Positions 44,643 to 52,093 of a DNA stretch of 64,000 nt are shown here, in pieces. Below the pieces are notes generated by a model. The model ran no database searches, was not told the origin of the DNA, and saw nothing but the letters and a program-made list of their open reading frames with translations. This DNA comes from a virus. The stretch spans positions 1-64,000 of IMG/VR virus record IMGVR_UViG_3300006735_000002. The stretch is one strand, 5' to 3'. The position numbers were made by a program, and so were the translations under genes. Position 1 is the first letter of the stretch. Every line of letters begins with the position of its first letter.

Positions 44643-44839
44643 CAGCCCCTCACAGGGGTCATGCCCGCGAGGAAGCGAGCGACGCTCTTGCACCACGTAC
44701 GATGCTTCTCGTCGATGTAGATGACCATCAGCGGGTATCTCTCAGGGTCATCTGCGTGCTCGTTCACAACCATGCGAACGCGGTAGTAGTTTCCATTGCG
44801 GTGCTGCCACCGGGTACCTGGCCGAACTTCTTTTTCCAT
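44642..44839 (-). CDS. DUF1653-like small protein (65 aa)
   Basis: ATG at 44839 with GGGAGC upstream. The sequence GTRWQHRNGNYYRVRMVVNE, then MVIYIDEKHRTWCKSVARFL, is close to the short beta-barrel pattern of DUF1653-type proteins (YRHxxGxxYxVL...LVVYxxxxxxxWxRPxxxF). These occur widely in bacteria and phages, with unknown role. It is the first gene of the polymerase unit, following a hairpin at 44855-44887. Confidence 0.55.
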   Translation of the reverse strand: MEKEVRPGTRWQHRNGNYYRVRMVVNEHADDPERYPLMVIYIDEKHRTWCKSVARFLAGMTPVRG

Positions 44840-44854
44840 GCTGCTCCCAGAGAG

Positions 44855-44887
44855 ACGCCCCCGCCGCCTTTTTGACGACGGGGGCGT
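44855..44887 (-). terminator. Terminator-like hairpin after the SSB-like gene
   Basis: Nine-base perfect arms ACGCCCCCG (44855-44863) and CGGGGGCGT (44879-44887) with a 15-base loop, in the gap below the gene ending at 44909. On the minus strand there is no U tract after the stem. The core matches the hairpins at 7148 and 8939. Confidence 0.45.
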
Positions 44888-44908
44888 TGTGTCAGACCGT
44901 GTTGTTAC

Positions 44909-45517
44909 TCAGCCGCGGGGCGGAGGCGGGAAGCCTGCGCGCTTGGGCGGAGCCGGCATTGCCTTGGTGTTGCTGGGCGAAGCGCTCGCCGAAGTTTCAC
45001 GGCGCCAGGGGAACTGGCGGGTGTCTTCGGGGGAGGAGCCCTTCTCTTCGTACGCGTCGAAGGCGTCCTTGTTGATGAAGGACTTGACCTCGCCGTACGC
45101 CTTGGTGCCCTTGGGGGTGTCCTCGGGGCGACCAAGCCATGCGATGTAGGCCGTGCGGCTGACGAGGTGGTCCGTGTTCAGACCGTTCTCGGACAGGTAG
45201 TCCTCGGTGATACCGGAGGACAGAGCGACACGCTTGAGAGCGCCGACCATGCCAGCGATCTTACCCTTGCGGGCATCCTCGCTCATCTGAGCAAGGGCCG
45301 GTGCCATCTCGCCGTCAGCGTTGAACGGGCAGCTGCCGATCTCGCGAGTGGTCGCGCCGTCGGGGAACTTGAGGTGGATGAAGTAGCTGAAGTTGCCCTG
45401 ACGATCGAGGACTCCGCGGTCTTCGAACTTGGTGATCTCGACAGCGTAGTAGCCGGTGCCGGGGGGAAGCGAGCCGGTGTTGACTGCGCTGGTGACTTCG
45501 GGCGGGATGAAAAACAT
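44909..45517 (-). CDS. Putative single-stranded DNA-binding protein (202 aa)
   Basis: The frame is open to a TTG at 45586, but ATG 45517 (MFFIPPEVTSAV) is the more natural start, although its ribosome-binding site is weak. Residues 20-60 are beta-rich (GTGYYAVEITKFEDRG, FSYFIHLKFPDGATTREIG), compatible with an OB fold; 85-160 are helical; the end is Pro/Lys-rich. It lies directly after a RecA/Sak4-like ATPase gene and before the polymerase unit, exactly where phage SSB proteins occur beside annealing or recombination ATPases. There is no acidic C-terminal tail as in bacterial SSB, so the call stays tentative. Confidence 0.5.
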   Translation of the reverse strand: MFFIPPEVTSAVNTGSLPPGTGYYAVEITKFEDRGVLDRQGNFSYFIHLKFPDGATTREIGSCPFNADGEMAPALAQMSEDARKGKIAGMVGALKRVALSSGITEDYLSENGLNTDHLVSRTAYIAWLGRPEDTPKGTKAYGEVKSFINKDAFDAYEEKGSSPEDTRQFPWRRETSASASPSNTKAMPAPPKRAGFPPPPRG

Positions 45518-45582
45518 CTGGTGAATCCAGGTGAGAGTGATGATGGTGTTGTGGTAGATCCCAGAGACTGCTGGGGCAGCCG

Positions 45583-46575
45583 TCAATCAGACGGAGGGGG
45601 TGGAGCCTTGGTCGCAGCCTTCTTCGGGGCGGGCGGCTCAAGGTTCTCAAAGATGCTGCGGCTGCGCCGCTTCTGGATGACGCCTCTTGCGATGCCATCC
45701 TGTACGGCCCAGCGGATGTGGAGCTGAGGCTCACGGCCGCTACCCTTGGCGAACTTCTGCGCCTTGTTGACGCCGGCGTCAATGGCAGCGCTGACGTCAC
45801 CTTCCTGCAGGGTCTTGGCGACAAGGTCGGCAATCTCGTCCTGCCACTCAAGGCCAGGGCGGCGAGACAGTCCGTAGTCAACGGCGCTGGCCCGGAGGAG
45901 CTCACGGACGTTGGGCGGGCTCTCAGCGTACGCCACACCGTTCCGGTCACCGGTCACCCAGGTGGTGTCCCAAGTGTCGACAAACAAGCCGTTCTTGGTC
46001 CAGGGGTCTGGGTAGTCCTTGTTGACGATGGCGCGGGCGTTGAAGTCACACCAAGCAGGGACACGCACAACCTGACCCTTGCTGCCCAGAGATGGGCCGC
46101 CGGGTACGAAGGTTCCGTCCATGCCCTGGCCGGGTGCCTGCTCGTGGGCCACGAGGAAGACGCTCACGCCGATGTGTCGGGCGCGCTCTGCCAACCGAAG
46201 GAGCTTGTCCTTCAGCTGCTGGTAGGGCCAGAACTTGTCGACCTTGCCGCTGTTTGTGATCTTGGGGTTGTCCTGCCAGACACGCAGGCTTGTCTCGCAC
46301 AGCGCGGTCATGCCGTCGACACAGATCTCAGGGTAGTCCTCGACCAACCCCTGCGACTCGAGCATGTCCAGCAGACCAAGCAGGTCGACAAGCGTCCTGA
46401 CCGGATGCTCATAGATCGTGGGCTCGAATCCCCACTCGTTTGTCGCGACGCTCTTGATCGCGTTCATCCCCTCGCCCGGAATCCACAGGGCGTTGGGGAA
46501 AGCGCTTGCGACCATTGAGGTCTTCATGCGCTTGGGCTGGCCAAAGACCATGCCCATGACCGTGGCATTCGCCAT
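45583..46575 (-). CDS. RecA/Sak4-like AAA ATPase (330 aa)
   Basis: ATG 46575 is chosen (GGAGG six bases upstream; the frame above it is Thr-rich junk). The Walker A is FGQPKRMKTSM, residues 11-21, with Met17 where the P-loop normally has Gly. Walker B is EICVDGMTALCE, and VFLVAHEQAP follows as a sensor-like strand. This is the plan of phage RecA/RAD51-like ATPases (Sak4 group) that load or anneal DNA with an SSB. The C-terminal tail is Lys/Pro-rich. The neighbouring SSB-like gene supports a recombination pair. The unusual P-loop may still bind nucleotide, as PK-containing loops occur in the group. Confidence 0.65.
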   Translation of the reverse strand: MANATVMGMVFGQPKRMKTSMVASAFPNALWIPGEGMNAIKSVATNEWGFEPTIYEHPVRTLVDLLGLLDMLESQGLVEDYPEICVDGMTALCETSLRVWQDNPKITNSGKVDKFWPYQQLKDKLLRLAERARHIGVSVFLVAHEQAPGQGMDGTFVPGGPSLGSKGQVVRVPAWCDFNARAIVNKDYPDPWTKNGLFVDTWDTTWVTGDRNGVAYAESPPNVRELLRASAVDYGLSRRPGLEWQDEIADLVAKTLQEGDVSAAIDAGVNKAQKFAKGSGREPQLHIRWAVQDGIARGVIQKRRSRSIFENLEPPAPKKAATKAPPPPSD

Positions 46576-46706
46576 GGTCGCCTCCAGTGATGTTGTTGTT
46601 GTAGTGCCCCGAAAGGCCCGTCGACTGTAACACACTGGTCCCAGTCGACGGCGCCTGTTTGTTGTTTACAGTCAGGGCGGGTCTGTAAACTAACTCGACT
46701 CTTTCC
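46576..46706 (-). promoter_or_regulatory. Promoter with two operator-like inverted repeats
   Basis: Two perfect inverted repeats lie in the gap upstream of the RecA-like gene: GTTTACAG (46664-46671) with CTGTAAAC (46683-46690), and CGTCGACTG (46619-46627) with CAGTCGACG (46642-46650). A TGTTACAGT extended -10-like motif (46632-46624) lies within the second. The first covers a TTTACA box. This looks like a regulated promoter for the recombination genes. Confidence 0.55.
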
Positions 46707-47114
46707 TTATTCGTTGATCTCCCACCGATGCTGAGTGTCAGGCTCATGGGACCTGCGGATGTTGCGAACCCGCCCACCTGTCAGACTCAACTTTTCGGTA
46801 AGGAAATCAACCACTTGCTTGACGTTGAACTCCTTGCAAGAGAACAAGTCGAAGCTCACGTGACCACGGAGGGGCCACGTGTGGATGCTGCCGTGAGACG
46901 TGGTCAGAATCACAGTCCCCGTCACTCCCCCATCGTCCTCTCCGTTTTCAACCGTGGGATTGAGTGGTACCGAGACCATCTCGGCGGGCTTCAGAATCTG
47001 CATACCCACCATCACAACGAGCTCGTTGAGCAGCGCACTGATCAACTCAGGGTCGTTGAGGCGCTGCGAGTCTTGGGTCCAGGCGTCAATGATTACGTGC
47101 CTACCTGTTTTCAT
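46707..47114 (-). CDS. speD: S-adenosylmethionine decarboxylase homologue (135 aa)
   Basis: Start taken at ATG 47114 (GGAG eight bases upstream). The protein opens KTGRHVIIDAW and contains GVTGTVILTTSHGSIHTWP and FDLFSC. In bacterial class 1B enzymes, Ser63, His68 and Cys83 (T. maritima numbering) are the pyruvoyl-forming serine, processing His and catalytic Cys. Here Ser73, His78 and Cys93 have the same spacing of 5 and 15. The residue before the serine is Thr instead of Glu, so self-cleavage should be tested. The enzyme makes decarboxylated AdoMet, the aminopropyl donor for spermidine. Spermidine synthase is not seen in the window. The gene sits between a Cas4-like nuclease and recombination genes. 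A role in polyamine supply for DNA packing, or as an AdoMet sink, is inference. Confidence 0.8.
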   Translation of the reverse strand: MKTGRHVIIDAWTQDSQRLNDPELISALLNELVVMVGMQILKPAEMVSVPLNPTVENGEDDGGVTGTVILTTSHGSIHTWPLRGHVSFDLFSCKEFNVKQVVDFLTEKLSLTGGRVRNIRRSHEPDTQHRWEINE

Positions 47115-47119
47115 GATGA

Positions 47120-48100
47120 TTACTCCGGGCCGTACTGGCAAATCTCAAACGCACCGCACTTACCGTAGCGGTGGTAGCAGGCGAGCTCACTCCGGGTCAG
47201 CTCCCAATCGCCCGGACCCGTTCGTCCCTCGGCGAACATCACGAGCTGCTGCGCCAGGGAGTGCGCCTTCGTGTAGACCTGTCGGGCAAACTGCTGGTCA
47301 CGCCACGGCGTAGCCGGAACATGCTGCCGGCTCACGGCGTACGGCTCTCTGCGCTGCACCAGGTTGAGGACAACGCCCCCGAAGTTCGAACCGTACAGCT
47401 GTCGACCAGCGATGCGGTTGACGGCGAACTGTCCATCCATGGCGTACTGCTGAGCACGAGTCTTGCTCACGCTCCCGCCGGTCACCTTGTGGTCCCAGAT
47501 GTATGTCCGCCTGTCCTGGCTGTGTGTCATCACCAGGTCGAAGCGCTTGGTGACCACGATGGGCTTGCCGTGCTGCAGCGCTGGCACTCCGGCAGTCGGC
47601 TCTTCAAGACCAGGGCAGTCCAGAAGCTCGGGCTCGGCGAGGTTCTTGTCAAGCCACAGTCCGAAGTCCCCCTTGTGATTCCGCCCTACGGTCATCTTGA
47701 TCTGCATCTCGACACCTTCAACACGGTCCGAAACATACGGCTCACGCTGTCGGTAGCGGCGGAAGACCTCGAGAGTGTTGGCGATGAAGTGCGCCGCCTC
47801 CGTACCCTCCTTCTCCGCTTCATCGACCCATGCCCGCAGCCCCTCCTCAGGCGGCAAGAAGTAGTTGGGATCACTGATGTTTTCTCCCTCGTACTCAAAC
47901 CCACCCTGCTCGCACCCAAGTCGAGCGTAGTAGTGCGCCAGGATGGTGTGGCCCATCGACCCCTGGGTCAGCGGGTCAGCTCCGATGAACTGCTTGCCCT
48001 GCACGTTGATGAGGAACCAGAGGAAGTCGCAGCTGAAGGCAGGCCCCCAGAAGGACCACCCCGACGTGCTGCGCCCGGTGTTGATGAGGATGGGGTTCAC
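47120..48100 (-). CDS. Cas4/RecB-like PD-(D/E)XK nuclease (326 aa)
   Basis: GTG 48100 is chosen (GGAG five bases upstream and GTGA overlap with the upstream stop); the longer frame to 48373 is a shadow of the small gene. After a variable first half with FWGPAFSCDFLW and SMGHTILAHYYARL, the nuclease core has KRFDLVMTHSQ, then RTYIWDHKVTGG (D-x-K of the active site, about residues 195-206), and a C-terminal Cys cluster CYHRYGKCGAFEICQYG, consistent with the Fe-S/Cys box of Cas4-like exonucleases. It likely trims DNA ends for recombination with the RecA-like ATPase and SSB. Confidence 0.7.
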   Translation of the reverse strand: MNPILINTGRSTSGWSFWGPAFSCDFLWFLINVQGKQFIGADPLTQGSMGHTILAHYYARLGCEQGGFEYEGENISDPNYFLPPEEGLRAWVDEAEKEGTEAAHFIANTLEVFRRYRQREPYVSDRVEGVEMQIKMTVGRNHKGDFGLWLDKNLAEPELLDCPGLEEPTAGVPALQHGKPIVVTKRFDLVMTHSQDRRTYIWDHKVTGGSVSKTRAQQYAMDGQFAVNRIAGRQLYGSNFGGVVLNLVQRREPYAVSRQHVPATPWRDQQFARQVYTKAHSLAQQLVMFAEGRTGPGDWELTRSELACYHRYGKCGAFEICQYGPE

Positions 48101-48294
48101 GGCTGCTCCGGGGGGTTGGGGAGGGGCTGCCAGAAGAACTGGCCGATGCCTGCCAGGGAAAACCACGACTCGTAGTTGAGCCACGCGCCATCGTCTTCTT
48201 GCTTGAGGCAGAGGATGTTGAACGTGTCGTGCTGCCACATGAGCACTTCTTCGTCGGACGGAGGCATGGTGCGCCGACTGTCGGTCCAAATCAC
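48097..48294 (-). CDS. Hypothetical protein (65 aa)
   Basis: GTG 48294 is chosen because it repeats the same GGAGCAGCC-GTGA arrangement as the nuclease start and overlaps the upstream stop. It opens VIWTDSRRTMPPSDEEV and has a Trp/Phe-rich second half (AWLNYESWFSLAGIGQFFW). It may be a protein-protein interface or a substrate-binding fold. No family recognised; translationally coupled at both ends. Confidence 0.5.
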   Translation of the reverse strand: MIWTDSRRTMPPSDEEVLMWQHDTFNILCLKQEDDGAWLNYESWFSLAGIGQFFWQPLPNPPEQP

Positions 48295-48557
48295 GGCTGC
48301 TCCGCAAGCCAGTCTTCGTGCGCCTTCGCGCACGCCCTGGCGTAGTTGATGATGTCGGCAGGGGTCTGCTCAACCGAAGTCGCGATGACGCAGGCTGCTC
48401 CCGGCAGGTAGTTGGCCTTGCCGCTGGAGAGGTGGTTTCTCACATCGACCTTTGCTTCGATGTCGTCGAACCTTCCTCCGGCAGCCACACAGAAAAACAG
48501 AGTGCAGCACAACCAGACAATCATGAGAGCAATCTCTGTGGTGGTTCGATCTGTCAT
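48291..48557 (-). CDS. Small membrane-anchored protein (88 aa)
   Basis: ATG 48557 overlaps the helicase stop as ATGA. Residues 8-28 (EIALMIVWLCCTLFFCVAAG) are one hydrophobic helix with few charges before it, either a single-span anchor or an uncleaved signal. The rest is soluble and slightly acidic. It could be a host-membrane-directed early protein or a holin-like factor, but a single N-terminal helix with a soluble tail is not typical of holins. Unrecognised. Confidence 0.55.
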   Translation of the reverse strand: MTDRTTTEIALMIVWLCCTLFFCVAAGGRFDDIEAKVDVRNHLSSGKANYLPGAACVIATSVEQTPADIINYARACAKAHEDWLAEQP

Positions 48558-50503
48558 GCGTCTACTCCAAAGAGTGTGTCGAGTACCGATGCCTTCATGG
48601 CCTCGTGGTCGTCAATGCCGAGCAGCTTGTCGTCCATGCCCTGGTACTGCTCAGCCGCCAGGAACTCCTTGATGGGAGTGATCTTGTCAGCCAGGATGCC
48701 AGCCACCTTCTCGTCGTAAGTCTTCCTGGCGAGCACCACCTTGAGCAGCGTGGGTCGACCACCGATGCGGTCGAACCGCCCCTTCCACTGCTCGAAGTCT
48801 CCGGGCCGCCACGGCAGCATGGCGAAAATGGCGAGGTCTGCAGACTGCAGACCATCGACCGACTCACCAAACGCCTGGCCGGTAGCGATAAGAAGGCACG
48901 GTCCTTCGCTCTCGCGGAAGCTCGTGACCATGTCCTCACGGTCGCGCTCGTCCGTGCCACCGTGACCCCAGCTCATCGCGGGCATGTGGCCACCGAAGTT
49001 CTTCTGCTTGACCTCCTTTGCCAGAGCCTTCTCGATGTACGAGGCCCAGTCCTCACAGTCCTGGCGACGCGCCGTGAACAGCACGACCTTGCCACCACCG
49101 CGGAGACCTTCGAGCACTTCCTCGACCACGTACTTGCGCTTGCGGCTGGCCGCCTCCATGAGGTTCGCTTCGAGCGCACGCTCCTTGTCGAACTCGGTGC
49201 GTGTCTTGAGCGCCTCCTTCTCCGCCTTGGCGATGACCCGCTTGAACGCCGCGGGGCGGTTCTGGTCAGACGGCGAGAGCCACACGACCTGGACGCGGGT
49301 GGGGGGCAGCTGACCGTGCGACTCGGTGTGCGTCACCTCTTGCATCAGGTAGGCCGCGCGGTACTTGAGTTCTTCGATGTGGCTGCTGCCCTTGTCGTCG
49401 ATGCCGCCGTACTCGCCCTCCTTCGCAGCGCAGTACCGCTTGGCGTAGGAGCTGAAGCCCATGCCGTAGGCGCCGGGGGCGAGCAGGTCGAGCTGACTCC
49501 ACAGTCGACGAGGGCGCCCGTCGTCCAGCGGCGTGGCGGTCAGGCCACCCCGCAGACGGATCGAAGGCAGGCGGCTCACGTCCATGGCAGCAACCGCACG
49601 GGTCTCTCGCGTGTCGGTCTTGGTCCGACGCTTCTCGAACTCAATCTCACCGTTGCTGTTGAAGATGGCCTTCCACCGTTTGGGCTGACCAAAGGTGTGG
49701 AGCTCATCGAACACCAGCACGGACGGTGCGAGCTTCGCAATCTCCTGGGTGTAGTCAGGGAGTGACTGCGCACCGAAGACCACGAAGGGGCGGATGCGAA
49801 GGTCGACACACTCTGCGAGGTAGTCCTGCAGGGTCTGGTCGTTCTTCCGCATCTGACCACGAGGGATCACACGGTGAGGCTTGAGGTTGGTGTACTCCTG
49901 AACCTGGTCCCACCAGACTCGGCGGGCCTTGGCGGGAGCAATGACACACACCGGACCCTTCTCGGTCAGAGCAGACAAGGTAGACGTCAGCGTCTTGCCT
50001 GACCCGCAAGGGTAGACCAGCTTGAACCAGGGCCTGGTCGAAGCCCAGTAGACGCCACGCGCCTGGTAGTCGGTGATGAGGTCAGTCACGAATGACTTGA
50101 CCTCGCCTCGGTTGACCATGCCGGCGACCACCTGCCGTCCGTACTCGGCCATGGTGGCCAGCGCTTCCTCGTCGTCAGAAGGCCACGCGAAGATGTCGCC
50201 CACGTTGATGGCGTGCTCAATCTGGTAGGTCACACCAGCTTCCGCCAGCCTGTGCTCGAAGAGCCACGCAGCGTTGAGGGGGACGAATGCCTTGTAGTAG
50301 TCGTAGCCGTTGACCGGCTCGGAGGGGTTCTCCCGAAGCAGCTTGGTCATGCGGTACCAGCGACGGTCATGTGCCATGTGGCCGTACGCCAGCACGCCAG
50401 GCAGCTGCTGCTCAATGCGAGCGAGCACGCTGCCGGAGCGACCTGTCGCTCGGTAGATGTAGTGGGGTTGGTCTTTGAGCGGTGAGAAGACGTCAGGCAT
50501 CAT
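48554..50503 (-). CDS. SF2 DNA helicase (649 aa)
   Basis: ATG 50503 overlaps the primase stop (ATGA). Helicase motifs run in order: Walker A LVYPCGSGKT (about residue 165-174), Ia APAKARRVWWDQV, II VFDELHTFG (DELH), III GLTATPLDD, then in the second lobe IV/V KVVLFTARRQDCEDW, LLIATGQAFGESVDGL, VI QWKGRFDRIGG. The N-terminal 150 residues are an accessory domain. This is a Swi2/Snf2- or type-III-restriction-like SF2 translocase, as in many phage replication modules. It probably unwinds or remodels DNA at replication or recombination forks together with the primase upstream. Confidence 0.8.
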   Translation of the reverse strand: MMPDVFSPLKDQPHYIYRATGRSGSVLARIEQQLPGVLAYGHMAHDRRWYRMTKLLRENPSEPVNGYDYYKAFVPLNAAWLFEHRLAEAGVTYQIEHAINVGDIFAWPSDDEEALATMAEYGRQVVAGMVNRGEVKSFVTDLITDYQARGVYWASTRPWFKLVYPCGSGKTLTSTLSALTEKGPVCVIAPAKARRVWWDQVQEYTNLKPHRVIPRGQMRKNDQTLQDYLAECVDLRIRPFVVFGAQSLPDYTQEIAKLAPSVLVFDELHTFGQPKRWKAIFNSNGEIEFEKRRTKTDTRETRAVAAMDVSRLPSIRLRGGLTATPLDDGRPRRLWSQLDLLAPGAYGMGFSSYAKRYCAAKEGEYGGIDDKGSSHIEELKYRAAYLMQEVTHTESHGQLPPTRVQVVWLSPSDQNRPAAFKRVIAKAEKEALKTRTEFDKERALEANLMEAASRKRKYVVEEVLEGLRGGGKVVLFTARRQDCEDWASYIEKALAKEVKQKNFGGHMPAMSWGHGGTDERDREDMVTSFRESEGPCLLIATGQAFGESVDGLQSADLAIFAMLPWRPGDFEQWKGRFDRIGGRPTLLKVVLARKTYDEKVAGILADKITPIKEFLAAEQYQGMDDKLLGIDDHEAMKASVLDTLFGVDA

Positions 50504-51360
50504 CCCTCCAGTGAAGAGAAGTCAGAGTCGTTGACCAGGAGCGCAGCGACTGGACCCTTCCAGCCGCAACTCTTCCGGTGATTGCAGTAGGCGTTGAGCT
50601 GGCGGGTGGGGTCGAGCCACCACCACACAGCCTCTCGCCGACAGCGTGGGCACTCGACCAAGCGGACAGCGTCGTCACTGACCACGCCACCCAGAGCATG
50701 GCCGAGGTTCGCACGTGCATCGGGGTCGAGATGTAGTTGGCTCCTGTCTCCTGGCACTGGCATAGAGTGCAGAAGCAGGGCCGGTCGGATGGGCACCACG
50801 TTGTCCTCGGGTGCCCACTTCATGATGTCGTCAACACGGAGCAGCGGAGCTCTCACAATGCGGGACTCGAAGTGCCGCTGATGCGCAGGGTCCTCGAGGT
50901 CACACGCCGGCAAGACCCACGATCGTGAGATGTCCTTGCAGTGGCGGTCGATGGTTCGGCCGCAGTGCTCTTCCGCCCAGCGCCACGCCGCGGGGTACTC
51001 CTCCTTGCGGAGGTCCTGGTCGAGAGGCAGCACCACCCGGAACTTGTGATGCTCCGGGCGGTGAGACCATGAGGTGTGCAGGATGAGCGCCCACTGACCC
51101 CACGCTTGCAGCGCCTGGTCAATGGTCGTCCCATCGTCGTAGTCGAGCACAAGGCACGAGGCGCCTTGGGCGTTTGCCTTCTTGCGTCGTGGCGGCTGGA
51201 ATGTCGCGGGGCTCCACTGCGGGAGCTTGCGCTTGTCCCATACGCGGAACGCCTCGCCGGGCTGGGCCAGCAAGTCCGACAGCTGGTCGAACGTCAGCTG
51301 CTGCGGGTGCGCCTCGGTCAAGAACAGGTTGTCGAACAGGCTGACCCAGAACTTTCTCAT
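50500..51360 (-). CDS. Archaeo-eukaryotic-type primase (286 aa)
   Basis: ATG 51360 is chosen (ATGA overlap with the upstream stop); the frame above is a shadow. LVLDYDDGTTIDQALQA supplies acidic residues, and ILHTSWSHRPEHHKFRVVLP is the strand-His segment expected in AEP/PrimPol catalytic domains. DISRSWVLPACD follows. The C-terminus has a zinc ribbon (VECPRCRREAVWWW, then CNHRKSCGW) that would bind template. Phages use such enzymes to make primers. It is immediately upstream of the SF2 helicase, consistent with a primase-helicase pair encoded as two proteins. The AEP assignment is from motif pattern. Confidence 0.65.
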   Translation of the reverse strand: MRKFWVSLFDNLFLTEAHPQQLTFDQLSDLLAQPGEAFRVWDKRKLPQWSPATFQPPRRKKANAQGASCLVLDYDDGTTIDQALQAWGQWALILHTSWSHRPEHHKFRVVLPLDQDLRKEEYPAAWRWAEEHCGRTIDRHCKDISRSWVLPACDLEDPAHQRHFESRIVRAPLLRVDDIMKWAPEDNVVPIRPALLLHSMPVPGDRSQLHLDPDARANLGHALGGVVSDDAVRLVECPRCRREAVWWWLDPTRQLNAYCNHRKSCGWKGPVAALLVNDSDFSSLEG

Positions 51361-51608
51361 GCGTCCCCGGCGACCCCGGAGCAGTACATGCGAGCGGCAT
51401 GCTGCACCTTTGCGATGGTGTCGATGACATCCTTCGCTACCTTCAGGTCGATGTCTCCAGCATCGCACACGGTGGCAAGTGCGAACGCCAGCTCCTCTGC
51501 AACCTGCCGATATGATTGACCATTCTTGATTGCCTCGTCGATGGCCTTGCTGGCCGGTCGGTAGACCTGTCCGTAGTTGATCATACGCATGAACTTTCCG
51601 TCAGCCAT
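51357..51608 (-). CDS. Hypothetical protein (83 aa)
   Basis: ATG 51608, immediately after the preceding stop, and overlapping the primase start. Mostly helical (KAIDEAIKNGQSYRQVAEEL, KVAKDVIDTIAKVQHAARM). It may be a small helical adaptor. No function recognised. Its place directly before the primase suggests a replication or regulation role only by position. Confidence 0.5.
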   Translation of the reverse strand: MADGKFMRMINYGQVYRPASKAIDEAIKNGQSYRQVAEELAFALATVCDAGDIDLKVAKDVIDTIAKVQHAARMYCSGVAGDA

Positions 51609-51905
51609 TCAGCCCTCCTTCGACGGCGGGTACCAACGCGCCGTCACTTTGTTGATGTAGTCGTTCGGTCCCTGGTAGAAGAGAGACCGCTGACGCTTGC
51701 GCGTCCAGCCTGCCTGTTCAAGGCATGAGCCCAGCTCGAGCCAGCGTCGCCGCTCTCCGACGAAGTCTTCGAACAGGTCGGAGAAGTCTTCGTGGAATGC
51801 GATCTCGCTGACGCTCACACTCGGCAGCTTCGATGTGTTGGCGAGGAAGGCGGCGATGCGGCCTACCACTTCTTCGCCGGGCTTCTTGCAGTATGTGTCG
51901 TTCAT
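51609..51905 (-). CDS. Hypothetical protein, first gene of the replication operon (98 aa)
   Basis: ATG 51905 is chosen because AAGGG lies upstream and the longer frame to 51956 is hydrophobic leader-like without a site. The protein is charged, with EVVGRIAAFLANTSK, ERRRWLELGSCLEQAGWTRK and a basic end (KVTARWYPPSKEG). The pattern QAGWTRKRQR-x-FYxG hints at a DNA- or RNA-contacting surface. It faces the divergent region 51906-52093. Unrecognised. Confidence 0.5.
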   Translation of the reverse strand: MNDTYCKKPGEEVVGRIAAFLANTSKLPSVSVSEIAFHEDFSDLFEDFVGERRRWLELGSCLEQAGWTRKRQRSLFYQGPNDYINKVTARWYPPSKEG

Positions 51906-52093
51906 GAGTTTCCCTTGCAGTTGGAATAGATCCAAAGCGAAAACCACAACCACCAAATAATCTTGGGTCCGATTGGCCCCGGTGTTGACATCAAGTTGGG
52001 GTTGGGTTGCCGTCTTGTTTGGTGCATTGATGTGCCTCTGCTGAGCAGGTTAGCGACCGCGCACACAACTGTCAAACAGGGTATAGTGACCGC
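51906..52093. promoter_or_regulatory. Divergent regulatory region between replication operon and isolated HTH gene
   Basis: Rightward, TATAGT (52082-52087) lies six bases before the ATG at 52094, so the message would start at or next to the ATG. A short inverted repeat, CTGT-CAA-ACAG, precedes it. A TTGACA (51985-51990, plus strand) lacks a partner. Leftward I see no convincing box. No other gene is seen in these 188 bases. Confidence 0.4.

Noticed and set aside
47120-48373. 417-aa nuclease with extended N-terminus
   Set aside because: The first 91 residues overlap a separate gene in another frame; GTG 48100 has a site and GTGA overlap.
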